NCBI GenBank assembly: GCA_964613945.1
Contig: CAZTJC010000003.1
Coordinates: 124,001-188,000, forward strand
Length of the DNA: 64,000 nucleotides
DNA from: JAVVHH01 sp964613945
Lineage (GTDB): Bacteria > Pseudomonadota > Alphaproteobacteria > Acetobacterales > Acetobacteraceae
Direction of reading: 5' to 3'
Shown in pieces: positions 8,530 to 17,769 of this stretch (within the stretch, counting starts at the first letter, position 1; each line of letters opens with the position of its first letter). A program made the position numbers and the translations under genes. The notes below the pieces were generated by a model. That model did not search any database and was not told where the DNA came from. It saw only the letters and a list, made by a program, of their open reading frames with translations.

Positions 8530-10350
8530 TCAGTTGCCGGGCACCGCCTTCGGGTCCGGCAGCCCGAGCGTGCGGCCCGGATAGCCCGCAGTATCGAAAT
8601 ACACGGTCTCGCCCACCGTCTGCGTCACCACGGCCGTCACGTGGCCGTCCGCATCCGGCGCCGACACGGTCATGTCGCGCCGGGCGTTCGGCATCGCCCC
8701 GTTCGGCATCGCTTCGCTCAGCACCCGGCCGACCAGCTTGCCCTTCGCAGGGATCTTCAGCTCCAGCAACTTGGCGATCGTCATGCCGAGATCGGCGTTG
8801 CTGGCCGGCGCACTGTCCTCGAAGCCCTGGCGGAACGACGGCCCGGCCGCGCCCATGATGTTGCGCGTGTCGGCGCGCGAGAAGCTGCCATGCATGCCCT
8901 GGCCCTGCTGCAACCCGGTGTCGGCCACCTCGACGCCGCAGGTGGTCGGGTCCGCGCAGCCGGTCGAGAAGGTTCGGAAATTCAACGCGATCGCCGGCAT
9001 CGGCGTCACCGCAGTGCCTTTGAGCGCGATCGCCGACAGCGCCAGCGTGCCTGGGATCGGCCCGAACGAATCGTCGACGAACAGGCCGCTGGTGTAGTCC
9101 TGCGTCGCCAGGAACGCGACGACGCGCCGTGCCAGTCCCTTGTCGCCGCTCGGAATGTAGAGGAGGTCCGAGCCGCCATTCGCCGCCACCACGACCTCCG
9201 GATGCATTGGGTCGCCGCCGATCAGCCCATTGCCGAATTTCGGCACGGAGCCCGCCGGCAGTTCGGCGCCTTTCAGGTCCGGATCATACAACGTCATACC
9301 CAAACCATGCGCCAGATCCAGCGCCACGAAGCCCTTCGGCAGCTGCCCTGCCGTGGTGCCCGGGAATGCCTGCTGCGCGCTCCAGCTGGTCGCGCTCTCC
9401 TTGGAGATGGTCGAGAACCCGTGATCCGAGGTCAGGATCACGTCGGTGTCGCCGTCGAGGCCGAGTTCCTTGAGGCTCGCCAACAGGGTGGCGAGGTTGT
9501 CGTCGGCATTCTTGATCGCCGCGAACGTCGTCGGGCCGTTGATCCCGGGCAGCAGGCGCCCGAGGCTGTCACCCTGGTTGTGCTGCGTGCCGTCCGGGTC
9601 GCGCGACCAATAGACCAGCGCGAACGGCTGGTTCCGCTCCTTGAACCACGGCAACACCGCCTTGGTCGTCACGTCCGTGAAGTAGCGCTGCTGCGCCACG
9701 TTGGCGACGACCGTCCCAGGGGCCGTGTTGCTGCCAGCCGATCCGTTGTCGCCCCGCGTCGGTGTCTGCACCGGCACGTCGGCCTTCTGCAGCCGATCGC
9801 TCAACTCCGGCGACAGCGGGATACCACCGGGTCGTCCGGTCGAGTCGTCGATCACGACCGTCTTGCCGCCGGTGCGCTCCTGGTGGTCGAAGATGAGCGC
9901 CGGGCCGAGCTTGCCGATCGTCGCGGTCGAGAACCCGGCGTTCCGCGCACCCAACAGGATCGTCATCTCGTTGAGGTAGTTGCCGCTGAAATGCTCGTCG
10001 ACGTCGCCGAGCACCGGGTCGTTCTCCAGGAACGGCACCAGGCTGTCGCCAGCGCCAGGGACCGGGAACGCCGTGTAGATCGTGTTGCTGAAATCGCCGG
10101 TGTCGCCGAGCATGTGGCCGGTCGCCATGCCGCTAGCATTGGCGGTCGTGAAGGTCGGGAACAGCGAGTGCGAGTTGGTGAACCGCACGCCGCGCTTGAG
10201 CAGCGCATCCATCGTCGGCGCGGTTTGTGCATTGACGACCCCGGCCCGCAGCCCGTCAGCGACGAAAAGGACGACGTTGTGCGGCCGGCTCTGCGCGACG
10301 GCGGCACCGGCCAGGAGCGTGCTCATCAACAGGGTGGCGGTGAAGCGCAT
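8530..10350 (-). CDS. Type I phosphodiesterase / nucleotide pyrophosphatase family protein, exported
   Basis: An alkaline-phosphatase-superfamily enzyme of about 606 residues, carried to the periplasm by a signal peptide (RFTATLLMSTLLAGAAVAQ). The catalytic domain opens with NVVLFVADGLRAG (first metal Asp). The nucleophile threonine follows in FPTFTTANASGMATGH, DPDGTQHNQGD lies in the middle, and LTSDHGFSTI holds the late Asp/His metal ligands. It probably hydrolyses phosphodiesters or phosphonates; the substrate is unknown. Two ATGs lie two codons apart (10356 and 10350); 10350 has the better distance from AAGG. A weak PHO-box-like repeat lies about 60 bases upstream, in the region shared with oxdC. 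Confidence 0.86.
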   Translation of the reverse strand: MRFTATLLMSTLLAGAAVAQSRPHNVVLFVADGLRAGVVNAQTAPTMDALLKRGVRFTNSHSLFPTFTTANASGMATGHMLGDTGDFSNTIYTAFPVPGAGDSLVPFLENDPVLGDVDEHFSGNYLNEMTILLGARNAGFSTATIGKLGPALIFDHQERTGGKTVVIDDSTGRPGGIPLSPELSDRLQKADVPVQTPTRGDNGSAGSNTAPGTVVANVAQQRYFTDVTTKAVLPWFKERNQPFALVYWSRDPDGTQHNQGDSLGRLLPGINGPTTFAAIKNADDNLATLLASLKELGLDGDTDVILTSDHGFSTISKESATSWSAQQAFPGTTAGQLPKGFVALDLAHGLGMTLYDPDLKGAELPAGSVPKFGNGLIGGDPMHPEVVVAANGGSDLLYIPSGDKGLARRVVAFLATQDYTSGLFVDDSFGPIPGTLALSAIALKGTAVTPMPAIALNFRTFSTGCADPTTCGVEVADTGLQQGQGMHGSFSRADTRNIMGAAGPSFRQGFEDSAPASNADLGMTIAKLLELKIPAKGKLVGRVLSEAMPNGAMPNARRDMTVSAPDADGHVTAVVTQTVGETVYFDTAGYPGRTLGLPDPKAVPGN

Positions 10351-10510
10351 CGTCATGTCCTTGATATACTCGCAGTCGGGTCTAATCGCGCAGCCCGGCG
10401 GGAACAATGACCGTTCCGTGACTTCCATTGAGGTCAACCGGCGTCGGATGTTCACGTTGAGTGTACCTGGCTGGCGTCCATTTCGGCACGACGGCATACG
10501 GAGATTGTGC

Positions 10511-11725
10511 ATGGCCGACCTCAACCGACGCGGGATGTTGGCCGCTGCCGCCGGCGGACTGACTGCCGCTGCCGCCGCCAAAGCCGAGACGATGCGCCAA
10601 CCGATCCGCGGTGCCGACGGTGCGCCCATCATCGGCCCGGTGAACCCCGCCCGCCAGGCAGAGGAGCCGTTCACCACCGCCCCGCCAGCGACCGATCACG
10701 GCACGATGCCCAATCTGAAATGGTCGTTCACCGACAGCCACATGCGGCTCGAGGAAGGCGGCTGGGCCCGCCAGGTCACCATCCGCGAACTGCCGGTCTC
10801 CAAAGCCATGGCCGGCGTCAACATGCGGCTGAAGACCAACGTCGCGCGCGAGATGCATTGGCACAAGGAAGCCGAGTGGTCCTACATCATCAAGGGACGC
10901 GCCCGGGTCACCTCCGTCGACCAGGACGGCCGCACCTTCATCGCCGATCTGGGCGAAGGCGACCTGTGGTACTTCCCCAGCGGCATCCCCCACTCCATCC
11001 AGGGGCTCGGCGGTGACGTCGACGGCACCGAGTTCCTGCTCGTCTTCGACGATGGCAGCTTTTCGGAAGACTCGACCTTTCTCATCACCGATTGGCTCGC
11101 CCATACGCCCCGCGACATCCTGGCGAAGAATTTCGGCACCACGGAGGCTGCCCTGGCGAACCTGCCGACGAAGGAGAAGTACATCTTCCCGGCGGCCGCC
11201 CCGGCTTCGTTCCAGCAGGACAGCATGGGAGGCGCCGGCCCGGTGCCCAACCCCTTCTCGCACCGGATGACCGCCCAGGAGCCGCTGCGGATGCCGGGCG
11301 GCACCGTGCGCATCACCGATGCCGGCAACTTCCCGGCCTCCAAGACCATCGCTGCCGCCCTGGTCGAGTTGGAGCCCGGCGCCCTGCGCGAGCTGCACTG
11401 GCACCCAAACGGCGACGAGTGGCAGTACTATCTCGACGGCACCGGCCGGATGACGGTGTTCGGGTCCGAAAGCAAGGCTCGCACATTCGACTACAGCGCC
11501 GGTGACGTCGGTTACGTGCCGTTCGCCATGGGACATTACATCGAGAACACCGGCACCACGACGCTGCGTTTCCTCGAAGTCTTCCGCAGCGACCGCTTCC
11601 AGAGCGTGTCGCTGAATCAATGGATGAAGTTCACGCCGCCGGAACTGGTGATGTCCCATCTGTCGATCGGCCAGGACGTCCTGAACGGACTGCCTGGCGA
11701 CCAACGACCGGTGCTCAAAGGCTAG
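10511..11725 (+). CDS. oxdC: Oxalate decarboxylase family bicupin, exported
   Basis: A 404-residue Mn-dependent bicupin predicted to split oxalate into formate and CO2. N-terminal cupin ligands are His116, His118, Glu122 (HWHKEAE) and His161 (GIPHSIQ). C-terminal ligands are His296, His298, Glu303 (HWHPNGDE) and His342 (GHYIEN). The active-site lid reads SEDST at 185-189, keeping the glutamate that gives decarboxylase rather than oxidase activity in the Bacillus enzyme (SENST there). Residues 4-23 resemble a twin-arginine-type leader (NRRGMLAAAAGG), which would suit export after metal loading. The ATG at 10511 is chosen because the upstream extension is antisense to the divergent phosphodiesterase. 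Its stop lies 4 bases from the convergent ggt stop. Confidence 0.92.
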   Translation: MADLNRRGMLAAAAGGLTAAAAAKAETMRQPIRGADGAPIIGPVNPARQAEEPFTTAPPATDHGTMPNLKWSFTDSHMRLEEGGWARQVTIRELPVSKAMAGVNMRLKTNVAREMHWHKEAEWSYIIKGRARVTSVDQDGRTFIADLGEGDLWYFPSGIPHSIQGLGGDVDGTEFLLVFDDGSFSEDSTFLITDWLAHTPRDILAKNFGTTEAALANLPTKEKYIFPAAAPASFQQDSMGGAGPVPNPFSHRMTAQEPLRMPGGTVRITDAGNFPASKTIAAALVELEPGALRELHWHPNGDEWQYYLDGTGRMTVFGSESKARTFDYSAGDVGYVPFAMGHYIENTGTTTLRFLEVFRSDRFQSVSLNQWMKFTPPELVMSHLSIGQDVLNGLPGDQRPVLKG

Positions 11726-11729
11726 AGCA

Positions 11730-13295
11730 TCACTCCTGAGCGATGGCGGCGGACCAGGGTGACATGACGTCACTGATGCCGGTGCGGACGCCGCCTTTGA
11801 TCTCGATGAGGTTGGGGCAGGCGAAGTTGACCGGCAGGACGCTGTGTTCGACCACGTCGAGCGGACCTGTGGCCAGCGCGGTCAAGGTATCGGCATCCAG
11901 CCGCTGGTCGGCGTCAGCGCCGACGGGGTCGGAGACGTCGAGGCGGGGGTGATGCGCCGCGGCGGCCGGATCCATGCCGAAGCCCGCGACAAAGGCGAGC
12001 ATCTGGGTGACCGACGCCATGATGCGGCGACCGCCTGACGCGCCGGCGGCCAGAACCGGGACATCGCCGTCGCGCAAAATGATCGGCAGCATATTGGTGA
12101 GCGGACGCTTGCCGGGCGCGATGGAGTTGGGGCGACCGGGCCGGGTGTCGAACCACATGATGCCGTTGTTCATCAACACGCCGGACCCGGGCAGGACCAC
12201 GCGGCTGCCCATCGAGGAGAGCAGCGTCGTGGTTACGGACACCATGGTGCCCTCGGCGTCGCAGACGGTCAGATGGGTGGTGCAGCTCTCGGCAGCGGCG
12301 GGCTCGGCGTCGCCGAGGCCTTGCAGACGCTCGGCGTAAGCCGTCTTCAGCGCGGCGGAGAGGCCGGCGAACCAGGCAGCGTCAGGCGCATCGCCGTTGC
12401 ACGGCGGCATCAGGTCGAGCACGCGCGCCATCGTTGGCGCCGCCGTGAGCCCGGCAGGAAGCTGCAGGGTCCTGCCGCAGAACGCCACGTCCAACGGCGT
12501 ACCGAGGCGAGCCTGGCACGTGCGCAGATCGTCGCGATCAAGGAAGCCGTCCATGGCGGCCACGTCGGTCGCGATGCTGGCGGCAACATCTCCTTGGTAG
12601 AAGTCACGCAGCCCGGCGGTGGCGAGCCGTTCGAGCGTATCGGGCAGGTTGCCGAGGCGGAACGCGCCGGGATTACCCTGATAAGGGGGCACCGGAGGTA
12701 GGCCGTCCGGCAGGTAGATGCGGGCGCTTTCGGGGTAGCGGCGCAGCAACGCAGCCTGAACGGCGATCTTGAGCGTGGTGAACCAATCCTGCGGCAAGCC
12801 GCGTTTCGCCAACGCCAAGGCGGGGGCGATCACGTCGGCAAGCGGGGCGGTGCCCCAACGCTCATGCATCAAGGCGTACCCAGCCAGGGCGGAGGGGATG
12901 GCGAAGGAAAGCGGACCGTGGACGTTGACGTCGCCCTCGACGGCGGGCCAGCCGAACAGGTCGGCCGCAGTATCGCCGGTCAGGCGATAGCGGGCCGGGT
13001 CGAGGCGGGCGGGCGAGCGGGGGCCGAAATCGACCACCTCGGCGCGGGGCTGGCCGGCGCGGTGGACCATGGCGAAGCCGATGCCGCCAAGGCCGCTGTT
13101 CCAGGGCTCCATCGTGGCCAGCGCGAGGGCGGTGCCGATCGCGGCATCGATCGCGTTGCCGCCGCCGTCGAGGATGGCGACACCGGCCAGGGCGGCGTCG
13201 CGGGATTGCGAGACGACCATGCCGCGGCGTCCGGAGGCGCCGGGCTTGGTGACATGCCAGTTCTGCGTGAGGTGCGGTGGCGGTGCGTAGGGCAT
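11730..13295 (-). CDS. ggt: Gamma-glutamyltransferase family protein
   Basis: An N-terminal nucleophile hydrolase of 521 residues that would self-cleave and act on gamma-glutamyl compounds such as glutathione. The expected cleavage site and nucleophile is Thr339 in CTTHLTVCDAEG, followed by SVTTTLLSSMGSRVV and MNNGIMWFDTRPG. The large-subunit half carries GGGNAIDAAIGTALALAT and SGLGGIGF. The residue before the nucleophile pair is Cys where many homologues have Asn. No export signal is seen, unlike E. coli Ggt, so a cytosolic or cephalosporin-acylase-like role is possible. The ATG at 13295 has GGGAG seven bases upstream, which decides the start. It is divergent from the glycosyltransferase gene. 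Confidence 0.88.
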   Translation of the reverse strand: MPYAPPPHLTQNWHVTKPGASGRRGMVVSQSRDAALAGVAILDGGGNAIDAAIGTALALATMEPWNSGLGGIGFAMVHRAGQPRAEVVDFGPRSPARLDPARYRLTGDTAADLFGWPAVEGDVNVHGPLSFAIPSALAGYALMHERWGTAPLADVIAPALALAKRGLPQDWFTTLKIAVQAALLRRYPESARIYLPDGLPPVPPYQGNPGAFRLGNLPDTLERLATAGLRDFYQGDVAASIATDVAAMDGFLDRDDLRTCQARLGTPLDVAFCGRTLQLPAGLTAAPTMARVLDLMPPCNGDAPDAAWFAGLSAALKTAYAERLQGLGDAEPAAAESCTTHLTVCDAEGTMVSVTTTLLSSMGSRVVLPGSGVLMNNGIMWFDTRPGRPNSIAPGKRPLTNMLPIILRDGDVPVLAAGASGGRRIMASVTQMLAFVAGFGMDPAAAAHHPRLDVSDPVGADADQRLDADTLTALATGPLDVVEHSVLPVNFACPNLIEIKGGVRTGISDVMSPWSAAIAQE

Positions 13296-13448
13296 CTCGA
13301 TCTCCCGGAAAGCGCTGCTTTGGTCCCATGAGCGAGGCTGATTTACAACAGCCGACGAGCCAGCAGAGCCGGATCGGCTACGTGGCTCGGCCCAACCTTG
13401 TCTCGTTGAACGATCCGCGCCAATGAGGGCCGAAACTAGGAGCGCGGA

Positions 13449-14195
13449 ATGGCCAACCCAATCCGGTATAGCTTTGTCGTACCGGCGTTCAACGAGGAGG
13501 CTTTGCTGCCGTCCTGCCTGAAGGCGATCCAGGCCGAGATCGAGCGGTCCGGCTTCGATGCCGAGATCGTCGTGGTCGACAATGCGAGCACGGACGGGAC
13601 GGCGGCGGTGGCCGGTTCGTTTGCCGGCGTGACGGTGGTGCACGAAGCTCGCAAAGGGCTGGTGCAGGCACGCAAGGCCGGCTTCGAGGCGTCGACGGGC
13701 GTGCTGGTGGCCAACATCGATGCTGACACGTTGGTGCCGCCAGGCTGGCTGGACCGGGTGGACGCGGAGTTCGCACGCGACCCGGCGCTGGTCGCGGTGA
13801 GCGGGCCATATGATTATTACGACGTCCCGCTGCGCATCCGGGCTGCGGCGCGGATGTTCTACATCGTCGGGTTCGGGACGTATTGCGTCAACCGCTACGT
13901 GCTCCGCGTGGGCAGCATGGTTCAGGGCGGCAATTTCGTGGTCGACCGGGCCGCATTGATCCGGGCCGGGGGCTTCGACCCCAGCTTCACCTTCTACGGC
14001 GAAGACACCGATATCGCCCGCCGCATGGCCAAGGTCGGCTCGGTCAAATTCACCTGGAGTTTGATGGCGAAATCATCGGGCCGCCGCCTGCAGGGCGATG
14101 GGCTGCTGATGACCGGGTTGCGGTATAGCTCGAACTACCTTTGGGCCACGTTCATGCGCAAGCCGTTCACGTCAGCCTGGCAGGATTACCGCTAG
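13449..14195 (+). CDS. Family 2 glycosyltransferase
   Basis: A 248-residue GT-A inverting glycosyltransferase, cytosolic or membrane-peripheral. The fold opens with SFVVPAFNEEALLPSCL. VVVDNASTDG is at 41-50, KGLVQARKAGFEAS follows, and the metal/nucleotide DxD motif is DAD at 91-93. A late FYGEDTDIARRM segment matches the ED acceptor-site motif of this family. No membrane anchor is visible. It stands alone, with no partner sugar genes adjacent, so donor and acceptor are unknown. The ATG at 13449 agrees with the family start. Confidence 0.88.
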   Translation: MANPIRYSFVVPAFNEEALLPSCLKAIQAEIERSGFDAEIVVVDNASTDGTAAVAGSFAGVTVVHEARKGLVQARKAGFEASTGVLVANIDADTLVPPGWLDRVDAEFARDPALVAVSGPYDYYDVPLRIRAAARMFYIVGFGTYCVNRYVLRVGSMVQGGNFVVDRAALIRAGGFDPSFTFYGEDTDIARRMAKVGSVKFTWSLMAKSSGRRLQGDGLLMTGLRYSSNYLWATFMRKPFTSAWQDYR

Positions 14196-14200
14196 GCGAC

Positions 14201-14401
14201 CTACTGGATACGCAGCGCGACCAGGCATGCGGTGACGATTACCACCGCGCTGCATCCGACAAACCCGGCAATCCCAAGATAGAAGCTCGTCAGGGGGGCG
14301 AACGCCCGGTGACGGAACAATTGCTCGGACTGCGGCAATTTGGCCAGCGAGGCCGGAAACTCGGTCCGCGCACCGGTGTGCATCAGGCTAAGACGATTCA
14401 T
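14201..14401 (-). CDS. Small predicted membrane protein (66 aa)
   Basis: A 66-residue protein starting at the ATG at 14401 with GAGG about 10 bases upstream; a TTG three codons earlier is an alternative. The N-terminal half is polar (NRLSLMHTGARTEFPASLAKL). The C-terminal 25 residues, from about FYLGIAGFVGCSA onward, form one strongly hydrophobic segment, so the protein is probably anchored by its tail in the inner membrane. No family was recognised. It is convergent with the glycosyltransferase, 5 bases apart. The membrane segment and ribosome site favour a real gene; the short length leaves doubt. Confidence 0.42.
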   Translation of the reverse strand: MNRLSLMHTGARTEFPASLAKLPQSEQLFRHRAFAPLTSFYLGIAGFVGCSAVVIVTACLVALRIQ

Positions 14402-14670
14402 GTTAGCCAATCCTCATCGTGTGCTCGTCACTGACATCATCGTTTCGCTCGAGACGCCGACGCTGGTGGACCGGCTACTAACCGACACCGCGAGCACCGT
14501 CCACAACATAGTGTAAGGCGGTCTAACACGATTTCGTTCTGACGACAAGCATACGTTAGAGCGACGTTAACTGCCTGGTAAGCCATAGACGATATGGCTA
14601 CCTTCGTCATGCAGCAGAAATAATGCGGAAACGACATGGTCCGAACGCGCAGACTGTCGCGAGGCCAACT

Positions 14671-17199
14671 TTATTTTTGCGAACGGTCCCGTCCGTGGAA
14701 CACGGCAATGGCGGCGGCGAGCGAGCGACGGCTAGCCTCGTAATCTTTCCAACCATTAGAACGTTTTAGCAGCGTTGGGACGGAGCGGATGGTGTAAGCG
14801 GCCGGGCTGAGCCGAGATGTCACGGCCGACCAAGGGACGGGCATGGAAACGGCGGCGCCGGGCCGGGCACGGGGCGAGAACGGCGCCACGGCGGTGGCCA
14901 GATGATCGTTGCGGAGGTAATCCAGATATATACGGCCTTCGCGCGATTTCTTCGACATGTTCACCAGATACTTGTCGGGCGCTTCGGCCGCCATGGCGAT
15001 ACAAACTTCATGGGCGAATTTCTTGGCTGCGGACCATCCTGCGGCACCGTTCTCGTCATGGGTCAGCGGCGTCACGACATGCAGACCCTTGCCGCCGGTG
15101 GTTTTGCAGAAGGGCACCAGGCCCAGCGCTTCTAGCCGACGGCGGAGATCGAGAGCCGCGGTGATGACCGCCGCAAATAAAACGCCGGGTGCCGGATCCA
15201 AGTCGAAGACGAGGCGGCCGGGCGTGTCGGGGTGGCCGGGATAATTGTTCCACGGATGGATCTCGAGCGTGCCGGCTTGAGCGACTGCGGCGAGGGCTTC
15301 GATACGGTCGATCTGAACGTATGGCTCGTCATCGCCGTCGATGGCGACGAGAGAAAGCAGGTCGGACTGGCCGGGCATGGGGTGACGCTGGAAGAACTTG
15401 GTGGCACCGCCGATACCGTCGGGATAGCGCAACAGGGAGCATGGGCGCCCGGCGACGTGCTCCATCATGAGGGGGCCTACGGCCTCGAGATAGCGGGCGA
15501 GGTCGAGCTTGGTGACGGGCGTGCCGTCGGTGCCGGCTTCGGGCCAGAGCGGCTTGTCGGGATGGGTGATGGTGACGCCGAGAACCTTGTTGCCGGTGGG
15601 GCTCTTGGGCGCGGCGGGCTTTTCCGGCGCAACCGTGGCGGCGGGCTTGTCGTCGCGGAGGCTTTTGAAGGCCGCCTGCCGGACGAGGCCTTCGGTGCCC
15701 CAGCCGGCGAATTCGATCTCGGCAACCAGGGTCGGCTCGGTCCAATGGATGCCGGCTTGCTTCTTCGGGGCGGCCTTGCCGGTGAAGGGAGTGCGGTCCC
15801 GCTCGACGGCCTTGAGGGCGGGAAGCAGCTTGGCGAGCTTGGCCGCGCCGTATCCGGTGCCGACCCGGCCGAGGTAGACGAACTCGCCGTCGCAATGCGC
15901 GCCGACGAGGAGGGAGCGGAAACCGGCCCCCGTCGTGGCCCAGCCGCCGATGACCACCTCGTGGCCGGCGCGGCATTTGGATTTCAGCCAGCCATCACCA
16001 CGACCGGAGACGTAGGGCGCGTCGAGCCGTTTGGAGACGATACCCTCCAGATGCATCTCGCAGGCGGATTGGAGCATGGCGTCACCGCCGGTGTCGAAAT
16101 GCTCCACGAAGCGGAGGGCGGGCGACGCACCTTTCAGCAGAGCGGCCAACGCCGCCTTGCGAGCGGAAAGCGGCTCGGGCCGCAAGTCATGGCCGGCGGC
16201 GAAAAGCATGTCGAAGGCGAAGAACACTAGGTGGTCGAAGCGTTCGGCGGACAGGGCGGCCTGCAGGGCGGCGAAATCGGGAGTGCCGGCAGCGTCCAGG
16301 ACCGTCGCCTCGCCATCAATGATGGCGTCGGGCAACCCGACCGCCGCGGCAGCCAGGCCGGGAAAGCGGGCGGTCCAGTCCAGGCCAGTGCGCGTCTTGA
16401 GCGTGGCGCTGCCGGCCTCGATGCGGAGCTGCATACGGTAGCCGTCGAACTTGATTTCATGAACCCAGCCATCGGCGGCCGGCGGGCGCTCGACCAGGGT
16501 GGCGAGTTGCGGAGGGATGAAATCGGGCATCTCGGCCGCGGGGGTGGCCTGTCTTTTCTTGGGCGTGGCTTTGCGGGCAGCAGGAGCTGCCATGAAGGGT
16601 TTGGGAGCGCCGCCAACGCCGGCGGCAATTTCGTCCATGGTGCGGCCGGAGGCGACCGAGGTCTCCTGGGCGATGACGGCCTCGCCCTGCCCTGCCTGGG
16701 CGTGGTCATCCTTGTGCTTGATCAGCAACCAGTTGGTGCGTTTGCTGCCGGAGCGATCGTTCTTGATGCGGACCAGGACCCAACTGCCCTGCAGACGATC
16801 ACCGTTTAGGGTGAATTTCAGGTCGCCGCTGGCCAGGCCGGCCTCGGCGGTCATGCCCTCGGGTTGCCAGTAACCGCGGTCCCAGAGCAGGACGGTGCCG
16901 CCGCCGTACTCGCCTTTCGGGATGCTGCCTTCGAAATCGCCGTAGTCGAGCGGGTGATCCTCGACCTCGACGGCCAGGCGCTTGTCCTTGGGATCAAGCG
17001 AAGGGCCGCGGGTGACGGCCCAGGATTTGAACACGCCGTCGAGCTCGAGGCGGAGGTCGTAATGTAGCCGGGTGGCGTCATGCTTCTGGATAACGAAGCG
17101 AAGGCGGGAGGCGGAAACTGCCGCCGCCTCGCCGGACGGCTCGTTGGTCTTGGCGAAATCGCGCTTGGCCCGGTAGGTCTGAAGCTTCTCCTGGGCCAC
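14671..17199 (-). CDS. ligD: ATP-dependent DNA ligase D (PE-LIG-POL)
   Basis: An 842-residue multifunctional non-homologous end-joining enzyme. Residues 1-190 are the 3' phosphoesterase; ligands corresponding to the Pseudomonas enzyme are visible as His40, His46, Asp48, Arg50 (HDATRLHYDLR) and His82, Tyr86 (DHPLDYGDFEG). A basic linker leads to the ligase at about 228-530, with adenylated Lys250 in EIKFDGYR. The primase-polymerase starts near 555 with ITHPDKPLWPEAG and carries the metal pair in FDLDPAPG and then TTGGKGLHVVTPL. The order PE-LIG-POL is that of Pseudomonas, not the POL-first order of Mycobacterium. LigD usually acts with Ku, but no ku gene lies in this window. Confidence 0.95.
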   Translation of the reverse strand: MAQEKLQTYRAKRDFAKTNEPSGEAAAVSASRLRFVIQKHDATRLHYDLRLELDGVFKSWAVTRGPSLDPKDKRLAVEVEDHPLDYGDFEGSIPKGEYGGGTVLLWDRGYWQPEGMTAEAGLASGDLKFTLNGDRLQGSWVLVRIKNDRSGSKRTNWLLIKHKDDHAQAGQGEAVIAQETSVASGRTMDEIAAGVGGAPKPFMAAPAARKATPKKRQATPAAEMPDFIPPQLATLVERPPAADGWVHEIKFDGYRMQLRIEAGSATLKTRTGLDWTARFPGLAAAAVGLPDAIIDGEATVLDAAGTPDFAALQAALSAERFDHLVFFAFDMLFAAGHDLRPEPLSARKAALAALLKGASPALRFVEHFDTGGDAMLQSACEMHLEGIVSKRLDAPYVSGRGDGWLKSKCRAGHEVVIGGWATTGAGFRSLLVGAHCDGEFVYLGRVGTGYGAAKLAKLLPALKAVERDRTPFTGKAAPKKQAGIHWTEPTLVAEIEFAGWGTEGLVRQAAFKSLRDDKPAATVAPEKPAAPKSPTGNKVLGVTITHPDKPLWPEAGTDGTPVTKLDLARYLEAVGPLMMEHVAGRPCSLLRYPDGIGGATKFFQRHPMPGQSDLLSLVAIDGDDEPYVQIDRIEALAAVAQAGTLEIHPWNNYPGHPDTPGRLVFDLDPAPGVLFAAVITAALDLRRRLEALGLVPFCKTTGGKGLHVVTPLTHDENGAAGWSAAKKFAHEVCIAMAAEAPDKYLVNMSKKSREGRIYLDYLRNDHLATAVAPFSPRARPGAAVSMPVPWSAVTSRLSPAAYTIRSVPTLLKRSNGWKDYEASRRSLAAAIAVFHGRDRSQK

Positions 17200-17244
17200 C
17201 GGAGCATCCGCCGAACTGTTGCGGGCGGGTAACGCCCGGGTGCC

Positions 17245-17769
17245 TCAACTCGTTGCCCAGAACACCATTGCGCCCAGGCCGAGGGTAATAAACGGAGAAA
17301 CCTTGCTGGTGCTGAGCAGCGCGGTCGAGCCGCCCGCGACGGCCCAGGCCAGCCAGCCACCATCGGTGGCGCGCAGCACGGTCAGCGACGCCGCCAGGAT
17401 CAACCCGGCGGCCACCGGAGCCAGGCCGCGCTCGACCGCACGTTGCCAGGGCCGACCGCGGTAGCGAGCCCAAAGACGGGCAAGGCCATACAACAGGATC
17501 GAGGACGGCAGGAAGATGGCCAGCGAGGCCACTAGCGCGCCCTGCCAACCGGCGGCCTGGAAGCCGATCAGCGTGACGAGCAGCGAACCGGGGCCCGGCG
17601 CGAGGCGGGAGAGCGCGAAGTCGGTGACGAACATCGGCTCGGGGATCCAGCCCTGCACGGTGACGGCCTGGCGATGGATCTCGGTGACGATGCCCTGGCC
17701 GCCGCCAATGGTGGCGAACGAGAGCGGCGCGAAGATGGAGGCAATCGCCCAGAGCACGCCGGGGCGCAT
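17245..17769 (-). CDS. chrA: Chromate transporter, second half (short CHR protein)
   Basis: A 174-residue membrane protein carrying one CHR domain. Visible are FAPLSFATIGGGQGIV, GWIPEPMFVTDFALSRLAPG and GWQGALVASLAIFLP, followed by hydrophobic helices to the end. Full-length ChrA proteins carry two such domains in one chain. Here they are split between two overlapping genes, the known short-chain CHR pair arrangement, in which the two halves assemble with opposite topology. The start ATG at 17769 shares its A with the stop of the upstream half (TGATG). Export of chromate or another oxyanion is expected; the substrate is not proven. It lies 45 bases upstream of ligD on the same strand. Confidence 0.85.
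   Translation of the reverse strand: MRPGVLWAIASIFAPLSFATIGGGQGIVTEIHRQAVTVQGWIPEPMFVTDFALSRLAPGPGSLLVTLIGFQAAGWQGALVASLAIFLPSSILLYGLARLWARYRGRPWQRAVERGLAPVAAGLILAASLTVLRATDGGWLAWAVAGGSTALLSTSKVSPFITLGLGAMVFWATS

Noticed and set aside
8641..10410. 589-residue + strand ORF
   Set aside because: Antisense of the phosphodiesterase gene, Arg-rich, no domain.
14437..14637. 66-residue minus-strand ORF in the ligD upstream gap
   Set aside because: Cys/Arg-rich, no ribosome site of quality and no family look; the gap probably holds only promoter sequence.
15232..16230. 332-residue + strand ORF
   Set aside because: Lies antisense within ligD.
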